A stretch of 64,000 nt of DNA, from contig CAWUHX010000090.1 in the NCBI GenBank assembly GCA_963922205.1, forward strand, positions 558,001 through 622,000, written 5' to 3'. This stretch comes from Romanomermis culicivorax (Eukaryota; Nematoda; Enoplea; Mermithida; Mermithidae). Positions 24,691 to 35,570 of this stretch are shown in pieces. The notes under the pieces are model-generated. The model searched no databases and had not been told where the DNA came from. It was given only the letters and a program-made list of their open reading frames with translations. Both the position numbers and the translations under genes were made by a program. Each line of letters starts with the position of its first letter. The first letter of the stretch is position 1.

Positions 24691-26219
24691 ATTGCCACTG
24701 CTGATACAAAAGGCAGTTCTATATCATGACAAATGATTGCTGTGAGACAGCTATTACACCCTTCAAACAATTTTTCATATTAGTATATATTGGAGAATTT
24801 GATCAAGCCATAGACAGGCTTTCAAAAGTTTATCTCTATGGTATTATATTGCCTATTGAATATATTTGGGAGGGTGAAACTTTACTAGCCATGTCCTAAA
24901 ATTCTTCTGGAAGTTATTAGTGCTGAATACATCAATCAATCACACATGCACAGACCACCACTAAAATCACAATTTTGCAACAGTTCATGAGGCTTCAATG
25001 GAATTGTCAGTAGCATCTCTGTCTTGTATGTAGGAGTCATACATTTGAGACCATCCTGGAGTATTGCTTTTCCGATGAACCAGCCACTTGGATTTTGGCA
25101 TACAACACAGGTGACCTTAACAGCATTCCCCTATTGCTCTAGCTGGATGATAATTCATATCATTCCATCCATATGATGAAATTTATGGTTTCCTAACCCA
25201 GCCATGTTTCCATGCCCCGAGATCACACTTACTATGATATTGGGCCAGCTCTACTGCCACACTAGAAGTCTAACAGTGATGCAGATGATTCAGGATCTTC
25301 TAATTCAATGGGGGAGGGTTTAAAGTGGTGTCCACCTATTTATCACCCAACCTGCCTTGCACTCACAACCATCCACGACTACAGCAACTATTGCTTAGCA
25401 ACTGAAGTTGGTTACATGTTTCAAATTTTTACTACGCATCATTATAGAATCTAAAGAGATAGAAGCCTTTTTCAAATTTACTGCATTGAAAATTTTCAAG
25501 ATTTGCATACTGAGTTGTTTTGTTGGCTTTATCAATTTGTACCAAGTGCACAAATGTGAAAATTCAAAGCGAAAATCATTGTGCTGCTGGATACATTAAA
25601 TTCATTTATTATACCTATCTTGAAACTACAGATTAAGAGTTAAATGATTATTCAGAAAATTACAGTAATTCGATGGATCATTTGAATCTTGGTGTCCGGA
25701 TTTACTTACTGATAATGAAGGATGCTTGGAATTCAAAGCAGTAAAAATCCTGCTAAAATTGTGACTTGCACTTGATAGTTTCTTATACAAAGCAAAAAGT
25801 GTATTGTTTGTATCTGATTCACACCTATATCATAATGTTATATAGACTTCTGCATAATATTTATGGGACCATCTTATAAAGTTGTACATGCTTATGCAGA
25901 GTGGTTTTATAAGAGGATTAACAAGGCAGTTGGATACATTTAAGAATTTCTTAGGCTCAGGCTGAGCGATGCATGGTGGAGCTTGGTATGTAAGCATCAA
26001 AAATTGATCCTGGACCAGAATCCAGGTTATATATGCTTAAGTGTGCATAACATTATGAGATAGATGTGAACCAGACAATGTAATACCCTGAAGAGTAAAG
26101 CTCTATGATTTGACCAATTTCATATGAAATAAGGGCATGATCAAATTCTTTAAGAGATTATTATATTGCAGACAATTATTCTCACTCCAGCTTTTTAATA
26201 CAATACTCCTGCCTTCAGT
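24691..26219. other. Intergenic upstream of receptor C
   Basis: No gene recognised. CTGCCTTCAG directly precedes the receptor C start (26210-26219) and looks like a 3' splice acceptor, which could mean a 5'UTR intron or a trans-splice site. Confidence 0.35.
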
Positions 26220-27259
26220 ATGAATAACACTCAACCTGCAAACATTGTGACAGCTATCAGTTGGGGCTCATCAGGCTTCGTGGGCCTGATTGGCAATATT
26301 GTTTTGATAACCAGACTGTCCAAAAGTAAGTAACTTGATTTGTATAATTCACATTGTGCCCACATTGTTTTCAACATTTATTCAGATTTGAACAAGTCCA
26401 AGCCATATGAAAAACTTATTTTTGCAATGTTGCTGACAGATCTAAGCATGTGCTTCTGTTATGCGTGCTTACAACCATATGCGATCCTAGGTCATGTGGA
26501 AAGTCTGTGCAAAATAGCTGGATTCTGTTTTGCACTTTTCATGAACATGAACCATGTTTGGATAGCAATCAATATGTTCAGCCGGTATCTACCACTATAT
26601 CACCAGGTAAGAAATTCTTATTAAATACAGACCTTGATTTGATGATTAATCTATTATTAACCTTAAAGCACCAGTTTTTATAGGAAAAATACAACCAATG
26701 GTTCAACATTCATGGTATCCTGCTTTGTTACATTTTTGTTATACTGGTGAACATGCCAGTAGTCATTCCATTAACCTATTATGACACCTTTGGTCTGAAC
26801 AACATGGGCCTATGTGCTGTGAATCCTATCAACACAATGACAACCCTGTGTGCGCTGTCTGGTCAAGTTTTTCCATTCATTTCAAACGCCATTTGTTTGG
26901 TTTTTGGCTACCTTATCATAAAGAAGATAAGAGGACACATTTCACAAGTTAGTTCCCATTTGGATTCGAGCTTGATCGAAGAATCATGACAGATTGTTAG
27001 TTTGGTTGGAATTTCGGCTATTGTTCCAATTTTGATTCAAAGTCCTGCCTATGTTATAAGAATGTTACAATATTTTGTGATTGTCAATCCTTGGTTCAGT
27101 CGAGCTTTAGTGTCTATGTTTCCCCTAATACCAGGATCGGCCCCATTCCTTACAGCTTTTATCATAAAACCCTATAGGAAGAAAGTGGTGAAGTTATTTG
27201 CAAGAGGCAGCAAAGCAACAGTTTCAAATGTGGTGAAAATGAATGTTGTGCATCGCTGA
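26220..27259 (+). pseudogene. 7TM chemoreceptor-like paralogue C, one nonsense codon
   Basis: Exons 26220-26325, 26386-26606 and 26684-27259 match receptors A and B in length (106/221/576 nt) and phase, so the locus would encode 300 aa. The single visible lesion is TGA at 26987-26989 (codon 211), where both paralogues have CGA or an equivalent Arg codon in EESRQIV; this is a one-base CpG-type C-to-T change. It removes TM6, TM7 and the KPYR motif. The 3'UTR motif is also eroded: the AATAAA of A and B reads CATAAA at about 27323. All splice sites are intact and the downstream codons remain open, so inactivation is recent, or this is a polymorphic null allele. Readthrough of the TGA cannot be excluded but I see no recoding element. 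Confidence 0.85.
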
Positions 27260-27329
27260 TAGCTCTAAATTTGATTGGTTTATTTAGTTTTGATAGTAAT
27301 ACAATTGAGCAATAGTGTATATGTGCATA

Positions 27330-27613
27330 AATTATACTGGAGCAAATCAAGTGTTAGTCAATTCTAGATTGTGTTGTAGTGTATTTCCCTTGATTTGTTA
27401 TACATTTATGTTTTTGTCAATTTTGGTAAGAGGCCTGCAGGTATAAAGTGGAGTGAGCGATGGGGACCATCGAGAGTCGTCTTACTGTAGAGCATATCCG
27501 CACATGTGCATTTGGACTATCTCATTATTATGGTTGTTATAATTAACATTGTTGTATTTTCGCGTACTCACCTACCTCCTGTGCCCCCAGCCCTTTAGAG
27601 TATTTCTCGCAGC
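27330..27613. other. Intergenic, target site of the LTR element
   Basis: No gene. CAGC (27610-27613) is repeated after the element at 31667-31670 and is read as the target duplication. Confidence 0.5.
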
Positions 27614-28392
27614 TGTAACGACCAGATTTCTAAGTGTACTTTTACTTGGTCCCAACGATGGCAATAACGACAATGAGTAATAAGCGAAGGATCCCTCGAC
27701 AATATAAAATATGGTTTTCGCTTTACCACACGTCCCGCATTAAATGCTTTTACAAAATTTACATAAAATCGCAATGAAATCTGCATAAAAATCTGTCTTT
27801 TTCGGCGTTTTCCTGTCTTTTATACCGCCTCTTTGATCCACGCCTTCGCGCCACGGGAGGTCCGCTTCTATCGGCTCGCCTAACCAATCGCTGCTTCGCT
27901 TACCTGTTTCTGCCTACTGTATGCTTCTTTGGCCACGCCTCTTGCTTTTAATTTACTCCTAATTTCTACACTTGCATGCCTTTTAACCTACAGTATGCTT
28001 TGCCGCCTATGTTTTTTAGTTTTTCATGTGTTTTTCAGTTTTCCATGCATTCCTCCTAAATCTTTTGTCTGGGTTGGGATTTCTGTACTTTCTACATGGG
28101 CAGGTGTGTTTACGCGTTTTGGAGGGGATTATTGTACCTACAAAATGTGTATCTTCATGTGCATTACGAGGGCCAGGTGCCAATGTGGAAATAATTATGT
28201 GTGTCTTTAATTGGGTCAATGGGGTGTGGGACGATCAAAATAAAGTGCTTCACATAAATTTATAAGAATGTTTGGGTGTGAATTCCAGACACCCTTGAGA
28301 CGATAGATTAATAAATGAAAATATATCTAATAAATGAATATCACATACTGTACAATTTGTATTTACATTATTGCTTCAGCATGTACGTTACA
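27614..28392 (-). repeat. 3' LTR
   Basis: 779 bp, starting TGTAACG and ending CGTTACA (7-bp inverted termini). Differs from the other LTR at 27698 (G versus C at 30972) and 28114 (G versus C at 31388). Confidence 0.95.
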
Positions 28393-28405
28393 TTTCCCTC
28401 CTTCC
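28393..28405 (-). other. Polypurine tract of LTR element
   Basis: Minus-strand GGAAGGAGGGAAA lies immediately before the 3' LTR, the standard plus-strand DNA priming site. Here it is also translated as the end of Gag. Confidence 0.8.
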
Positions 28406-28859
28406 GAAGTTGAACGTCCTCGTTCAAAGGGGTCGAGGGAGAGAGGGCTTTGGGGTCGAAGACTTGGAGGGATAGGGGGAATAGGGAATTTGTCTGAACA
28501 ATTGATCCGCCTGTTTTACATGAAGGGGAAGTGCTTTGATGGGTAACATCAGCTTTCTTAAGTTGCTCAACTTTTTGTTTGTTGCTTTGTTTTGCTTTTG
28601 GTGGTTTTCGAAAAAGGGGTCTGTGTTTGTGTTTATAATTACTTGTACCAATGCTGTGGGAGACAAGTGGCCTGTGACTCACATGTGTTTTCGACTCAGT
28701 GTGAAGGGGCTGATATTTGGATAAGAAATTGATTAACTCAGCTTTTTCCGTTTCAATCCTGTCACTCTTGATCGATTCTATTTTGCTTTTTAGCCATTGG
28801 AATGTATGAAGACGTTTCTGTTTGTTTTGGGTGGGAAAATGAGATTGGGCGATTGAATT

Positions 28860-29261
28860 TTTCGCTGGGAGGGGACAAGAAACAGGGGCGATGCATGTAT
28901 CGGAATGGGGGATTTGGGGCTTGCTGACGTCGTTTGAGCTAGAACTGTAGATACCACTACTTTTACTCTGGGAAATGCTAGCTGCAAAATGAATTTTACG
29001 ATTTTCTTGTGCTTTGGGAGTAGGAAAAGAAGTTTTTCGCCTGGGGAATGTGTTGGGGTCTGGCGTTGGGAGGGGACATGAAACAGGGTCGATGCATGTA
29101 TCAGGATGGGGGATTTGGGGCTTGCTGACGTCGTTTGAGACAGGACTGCAGATACCACTATTTTTACTTTGGAAAATGCTAGCTGCAAAGTGAATTTTAC
29201 GATTTTTTCGTGCTTTGTGGGTAGGAAGAGAAGTTTTTCGCCTGGGGAATGTGTTGGGGTC
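28860..29261 (-). repeat. 67-codon tandem duplication inside Gag
   Basis: Two adjacent copies, each starting DPNTFPRRKTS and running to PVSCPLP, with period about 201 bp. They differ by scattered substitutions but no frameshift. Confidence 0.85.
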
Positions 29262-30866
29262 TGTGGAGAGGCCCTGCAATTGTGAAAACATTGGGCGTTC
29301 CTTTTTGTATGCTGGTTCAGGTTTGGACGTCTCACTGGTTTCAGGATGTTTATGTTTCTGTGCAATTTTTGGCTGGGGGAGTTTGGATTTCAACATGTCA
29401 CTGCTTTTTAGTGATGGAATTTTTGAAGTGCTGCTTGTATCAGGAAGGGGTATGTCAAGGACATACTGGGGGTGAAACTGCTTATGACTGCTGGGCAGAA
29501 CTGTATTTAAAGCATGTTGAGGTTGATGCTGGACAGTGGGCAATGTGGAGTACATGACTGGGACATCAATGTTCATTTGTGGAGGGGGTAGTCTCTCTTC
29601 AATGCGATTTTGGACGTTAGGGGTCATTTGGTTGGGGCAATATCTACTCATGTGACCTTTTTGCTTACAAAGAAAACATTCTGCATTTGAGTAGCTTTTT
29701 GATATGCAATGGCTGGATCTGTGACCAGTCTGAGAACAGTGAATGCATCTGCTTTTACAGTCTTGAGTCATGTGATTACTCCTAAAGCAAATTTGGCATG
29801 ACTTTTGAGTACCTGGTGAATTACAATTTCTGGCGAAATGCCCGACTTGATTGCATTGAAAACATGTGATCTGTCTCAAATTACTGTTATCATGCTGGGG
29901 TTGGGTTTGAGAATTTCACAGTATTTGCAATTGCAACTCCATGACTTGTTCTAATTTATGTAGGATTCCTTGCTCTTCAGTGTGATTGCCTAATGAAAGG
30001 ATGGGTTCCGATTCAGGGGATATGAGGGGTATGGGGCTAGATTTCAATCTGTTTCTGAAAATTTGTTGTTCAACATAAGCTGCCTCGTCAGACATATCTG
30101 TTAGGGAGGTGAATCGTTTGTACTTGAGTGCCTCTCGAATTTCAATCTGCATGCCTTCCATGAAAAGGGGTTTGATTATCATTTCTCGTGCCTCTGAATT
30201 GAAATTGGGGTAGGCGAGGGTTGCTAGATGCTCCAGGTCAAACAAAAATTCAATGACAGTTTCCGAACTTTTTTGTTTCCGTTCATGCAAAAAATGTTGG
30301 TGTAAATCTGTGTCTCTGTGGTTGGGGAAACATGCTTGTAATGCAGTTTTATACTGTTCATACGTTTGGGGTGGGTTTTCAGAATTTTCTAAACTTTTGA
30401 ATTTTGCTAATGCTGCACCACCCAAATGAATTTCAAAACATGCTAATTTGAGTTGCTCGTCAGTATCTTTCATGCCTTGTAGTATCATGAACTGCTCTAG
30501 TCGCTTGCTCCATTGGCCGAAATGTTGGGTTACTCCTCCTGTAAATACTGTAGGTTTTGCATAAAAATTGTTCGTCATACTGTTATGGATGTTGGCCGTT
30601 CTCAAATCGTCTATCAGAGTGGGATTCATAGTGTTTTTGCACAATTGTGTGTGTAATGTTCGAAAATTTTCTGCAAAAAGTTCATTGATTTGCTCTCTTA
30701 CAATTTCTCCTAAGTGGTCTCGTGTATGGTGGGTCATTTTCAGTTTGTGTTTTAAGAATAGCTGTCCTACTGTAGGAGACGATTATTACTGTATGCGATT
30801 ACTGCTTAGGGATGCCCGGATATAGGATGCACCTTAATGGGGCAGGGAGTTCCAGTGGTTAACGGA

Positions 30867-30881
30867 GGGGTACGGTCACCA
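30867..30881 (-). other. Candidate primer-binding site
   Basis: Minus-strand TGGTGACCGTACCCC, six bases inside the 5' LTR. The TGG matches a tRNA CCA end. It resembles the TGGCGACCGTGACA site of elements primed by tRNA-Arg, but the tRNA is not established here. Confidence 0.55.
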
Positions 30882-30887
30882 AAAATA

Positions 30888-31666
30888 TGTAACGACCAGA
30901 TTTCTAAGTGTACTTTTACTTGGTCCCAACGATGGCAATAACGACAATGAGTAATAAGCGAAGGATCCCTCCACAATATAAAATATGGTTTTCGCTTTAC
31001 CACACGTCCCGCATTAAATGCTTTTACAAAATTTACATAAAATCGCAATGAAATCTGCATAAAAATCTGTCTTTTTCGGCGTTTTCCTGTCTTTTATACC
31101 GCCTCTTTGATCCACGCCTTCGCGCCACGGGAGGTCCGCTTCTATCGGCTCGCCTAACCAATCGCTGCTTCGCTTACCTGTTTCTGCCTACTGTATGCTT
31201 CTTTGGCCACGCCTCTTGCTTTTAATTTACTCCTAATTTCTACACTTGCATGCCTTTTAACCTACAGTATGCTTTGCCGCCTATGTTTTTTAGTTTTTCA
31301 TGTGTTTTTCAGTTTTCCATGCATTCCTCCTAAATCTTTTGTCTGGGTTGGGATTTCTGTACTTTCTACATGGGCAGGTGTGTTTACCCGTTTTGGAGGG
31401 GATTATTGTACCTACAAAATGTGTATCTTCATGTGCATTACGAGGGCCAGGTGCCAATGTGGAAATAATTATGTGTGTCTTTAATTGGGTCAATGGGGTG
31501 TGGGACGATCAAAATAAAGTGCTTCACATAAATTTATAAGAATGTTTGGGTGTGAATTCCAGACACCCTTGAGACGATAGATTAATAAATGAAAATATAT
31601 CTAATAAATGAATATCACATACTGTACAATTTGTATTTACATTATTGCTTCAGCATGTACGTTACA
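30888..31666 (-). repeat. 5' LTR
   Basis: 779 bp, collinear with 27614-28392. On the minus strand a TTATAAATT box lies about 130 bp in (about 31530-31540) and could be the element's promoter. Confidence 0.95.
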
Positions 31667-31670
31667 CAGC

Positions 31671-34600
31671 ACAAGGGAGTGATTGTATCCTCGCTCATTA
31701 TGTTTGCATTGGTAAGTTTATTTTGTGTCAGGTAAAAATTGAAGAGAATTCTCCTTATTCTTTTCTTACTTATTTTGGAGAAGGATTAAGGGAATAATCC
31801 TTCCCTAATCTGTGGGTAATTAATGTCTGGTATACGTACATCAATTAAGTCTTAATCAGGTAAGCATGTGTGCTGGAAATACATGAATTAAGGACGAATT
31901 CTTCCAGCTGCAAGTTGTTAAATAAGACTAAAGTTTGAAGTGTCCATCATATTTTCATCCTGTAAATATTTCATGTTGCATCTTGCATACATGTCAACCT
32001 ACCAACTGGACACAAGCTGTCCAAAACAGCAACTTGGTAAATAATGCTTCTTTAAAGATTTCCATTTTAACAAATTTTTCCTTTGGTTAATTGTCTTGGA
32101 GAAGCAATTGCATCAGCAGATATCATTGCAAGATGGCCAGGGGGTATGAGTGGCTGGGAAATCTGGGAAGTGGGTCAAAGGTATCAGTCTTGGGATTTAT
32201 AGTAGAGCTGAGGGGTAAGTAGGTAAGCACTCTCTGACAGTCGATCAAATCAGATGAGTAGAAAACAGGATGGAACTTCATTGCTTTTCCCAAAAATATA
32301 TCAAGTGAAATAGTACAACCTGAAAACTGCCTTCATGGCCAACAAACATAGGAAACTACAAGGGTTATGCAAAATAGCGAAAATCAGAAGAGCAATAACA
32401 AACAAGCACATTTTGATTATTATGTGGATTTTGCAGTGTGGTTTTACTGTAATTGAAAATTTAGTATAGTGTTATAGTATTGGTTTAGCTAAAGTGTAAT
32501 ACCATACACCACTCTGCATGGGGAAAAAATGTGACTAAGGCTGCAAAAGAAACAAAATAAGAAAGGAAGGAGGAGGAAAAGAATGTGAGAGGAGAGATTA
32601 GGGGTTCAGAGGCTTAAGGCCCCATGGACAGATAAAAGGTTGACTTTGGGGATCACTAGATGCGAAGTTCTCAGGCTATGGTAGACCATATGACTCATAA
32701 CTACAATGTAGTCACCCCATAGGCCAGCTATCCTATGGGTTGCTAGGACCCCTAAAGTTTTATACAATTAAGAATAAACAAAAAGAAATAGAAATAGAGG
32801 GCTTTAGTCACATGTCATTGATAATTGAAAAAGGAAAAAGCTAAATGAATGAGAAACTTGGGGACCAGCTCACAAGCTCCAAAACAATAAGTTTGGGTGG
32901 TGAAAAATGAAAATGTACACAAGTTCAATGCATAAATACTTTTTGCAAGGTGGCACAATAAAATACAAATACCGACACACAATTTCTTGTACATAAATCA
33001 AACAAACATCGAAGAAAAACGATATGCCAGTTTGGTAAAATCAACTTTTCGAAGGGAACAAAACGAGATCTTGGGAAAGGCACATGAACAAAAGTGTAGT
33101 GTCCCTCAAAAATTACCCAAAAGATTCAATCCTAAATTTTTGGTGTTGTGATAAGTAATTCAAATGTCTCCGTTGACTAGTAACTTGACTAACAATCTGA
33201 AAAGGTACTGAGGCCCGTGACCCAGACCTGTGCGAAATTATGATTTTTGGTGGCATAAAATTTCAGATAAAAATGGCTGCACCAGGGCCAGCGCCTTGAG
33301 GAGGGAGATGCTATCATGACGTTCATAGTTAATGGCTTAACAACAGCAAATGTCACATTTTGAAAACAACAATCATTTCCTGATTTTCGATCTGAAGTGA
33401 GAGTCAGGAAAGGAACATACAAAATGGATGTAAAACAGGTAACATAAATATATTTTTTTCTTTTTTTTACATTAATGCACATCTTATGACTGTTTTCTAT
33501 GAGGATTTGATGACTTATATGTCATTTAATACAGTTATATTTTGTTTTTCTGTAAATCATATTCTAAAGATCGCATTATTTTCATCAAAACTGGCAGTGT
33601 TGGTTGACAATAGCTTTTGAGATGTAACAATGCTGCGTAGTGACTGCAGCTGTGGCAGCAACAGTGATGAGTATTGGGGACACTATTTATGACCTGTATA
33701 ATGCACACTTCTGTCATGGGCACTAGCAGACTGAGGGCAATCCTTGCTTTGATGTTATCGTTTTTCAGTATGGCTTCTGGTGGCTAAGGTTGAGGAGGGA
33801 GTGCTTTGAAATGCCAGGGCAGTTTTACATCCGCCCCCCGCAAAACTACAGCTGGCCTGCTGCTTGTGTCAGGAGAATTATATACTCTGTGTTCAGCAAG
33901 GATTGTTCCTCTCAGACTGTTGAATATGGTGAATTTGCATGAAAACACATTACTGGGGTAATTTGCTGACTGGGCATAAAATGCATAGCACTTTGGTACT
34001 TCAACAAAATTTGTTGTACAATATGAGCAAAGTGGGCAACTTTCAGCAAAAGAAGTGCTTTATGAGGGTTTATTGTAAGTGTGAACGAGTGGTTCCATTT
34101 GAGGCCAAAGTTTGATGGTCAATTAGGGATTTGAATAGTTGTTATAACTCAAGAAGGCTCTATCCTAAGTTTGCATGACCTCGAATCTATAGTTGTTGTT
34201 GTCATAGTATGGTGGCTTGTTGAATCTCTGCAAACTGTTAGGCTGTTGAATAGTGAGACTGTCCTTTGTGTTTATACAAAGGAAGTTGCAACAGTTCAAC
34301 CACAGGCTAAAAAACACAAACATCTCCAAACTCTCTCCAGGCCCACAGATACCTCACCAAAAAGATTCATAAGCCTCAGACAGAACACCATGGCTTCTGA
34401 TGAAGAAGTTCCTACCCTTGTTCAATTTCCTTAACTTCTTGAAGCTCCCCTACACTTACAAAACAATACAAGTTACGTATTGAGCTTGTATTGGGTGACA
34501 ATACAACAATGTCAATAGAAATACAAATAGCAAAAAATAAATACAAAGTTTATGGGCAATGCATCAATTTGAAAACCAGAAATCATAATGAAAAATAACC

Positions 34601-34984
34601 AAAAACAGCAAAACAGTGGCAATATAAATCTATTTAAATTTCATATTTCCACCACTTCTTGGCGCATCTACCACATGCACACTGACCTTGGAGGTCAAAC
34701 ACGTGCACCTACATTGACCCCAAAAAAGTGGTTTGTCAGTGAGTGAGAGCATTACGACAGACAAGAATTCCTGAATGCAGCAAGAACTCTTTAAGATGAT
34801 GGGACTCAGGTGTGAGAGTCAATTATGCTAGTCAAAATCGCCATTTCAGCTTCTTTTTCTTTGCAAGCTTCTTCATTAGTGTCAGCTCACTGCATAAAAC
34901 AAAAATGCTGATTTATTAGTTTGTTTCTGACTTGAGCTTCCTGCATTCAAGTCGTGTTATTCTAAATATGGCCTTTAGATTTAC
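31671..34984. other. Intergenic, nothing recognised
   Basis: Over 3 kb without a supported gene. Small ORFs (33189-33482 minus, 34171-34434 plus) lack domain features. Confidence 0.4.
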
Positions 34985-35570
34985 ATACTTTACAAAAAAA
35001 TTATAGACTGATAAAGCCCGTCTTGTGAGATAAAAGCAGTTTTCTCATAGGAATTTGGTGCCATAAGGACTTGCCAGTAAACACTTTTTAAGTCGATGGT
35101 CATGAAGTATGTGGCTCCTCTCGAGCTGTTCAAATAGTTGTCCCTCCATTGGAAAGGGTACTTATTGTCTTTGGTGACCTCATTGATGCCTCTAGAACCT
35201 ACTACAAGGCATCTTTCTTGGACACCAAGAAATAAGGGATAACCTAAGAGCTGACTAGGTTCAATTACCTGTTTATCCAACGTATCCTGAATGTGCTCTC
35301 ATACAATATGTCACTGTTGGATTGATTATCTATAATATTGTTTAACAAAGGATCTTGCATCACCAAAATTGATATTATGCTGGACTATATGGCTTACTGT
35401 GGTTTATCCCAGGCTAGACTAAGAGCAGTGCAGTTTGCAAGCCGAAATTGATGAATTTACTTTTTCCAGCTTCTTCTAAATTAAGCAACTATCTTTTCCA
35501 CATAAGGTTGAAAAACTTCAATAGTTTCTGGTGGAGTAGCTGCAAAAGCGTTCAAGGTCAGGATGTCATG
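34985..35570 (-). mobile_element. Ty3/gypsy pol relic (RT fragment)
   Basis: The minus strand encodes the N-terminal half of a gypsy-type reverse transcriptase. Visible are an 'LDKQVIEPS' opening, an 'RGINEVTKDNKYPF' block and motif A 'YFMTIDLKSVYWQVLMAP', followed by 'EKTAFISQDGLYQ'. It starts within the RT fingers, stops before the YxDD motif, and carries frame breaks and stops upstream (35290-35570, where linker-like text is scattered over frames). No LTR, protease or integrase is visible next to it. It is a dead fragment unrelated in position to the gag-only element. Confidence 0.8.

Larger units (their letters stand above)
28368..30737 (-). pseudogene. Retrotransposon Gag with four CCHC knuckles, one in-frame TGA
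   Basis: A single reading frame runs from ATG 30737 to a stop at 28368-28370, broken once by TGA at 29916-29918. Part 1 (273 codons) looks like a Ty3/gypsy-type capsid, with the TVIEFLFDLEHLATLAYP-like block and EAREMIIKPLF. Part 2 begins with four CX2CX4HX4C zinc knuckles (about 29864-29640: CFQC, CQIC, CIHC and CFLC), followed by a Pro/Ser/Lys-rich tail. The tail contains a 67-codon tandem duplication (28860-29261). The frame continues through the polypurine tract and ends eight codons inside the 3' LTR. Gag would bind RNA and assemble the particle. The TGA is either a lesion or a leaky stop separating capsid from nucleocapsid; the frame is otherwise clean over 2.3 kb. Confidence 0.85.
27614..31666 (-). 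mobile_element. Gag-only LTR retrotransposon (non-autonomous)
   Basis: The element is 4053 bp with two 779-bp LTRs and 2495 bp inside, flanked by a CAGC target duplication. The minus strand is the sense strand. A polypurine tract, GGAAGGAGGGAAA, abuts the 3' LTR. Six bases inside the 5' LTR is TGGTGACCGTACCCC, which starts with the TGG expected of a tRNA primer-binding site. The only protein is Gag; protease, reverse transcriptase, RNase H and integrase are absent. It would need enzymes from a related full-length element elsewhere. The Gag resembles Ty3/gypsy-type capsid plus zinc knuckles (inferred). The LTRs differ at only two positions that I can find, so insertion is recent. Confidence 0.92.

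Noticed and set aside
28790..29365. 191-codon minus-strand ORF and plus-strand ORFs over the retroelement
   Set aside because: They shadow the gag frame; the internal repeat duplicates their text.
7067..30737. Alternative genetic code with TGA as sense
   Set aside because: Receptors A and B and the intronless receptor all end naturally at TGA, so the three internal TGAs are better explained as lesions or readthrough.
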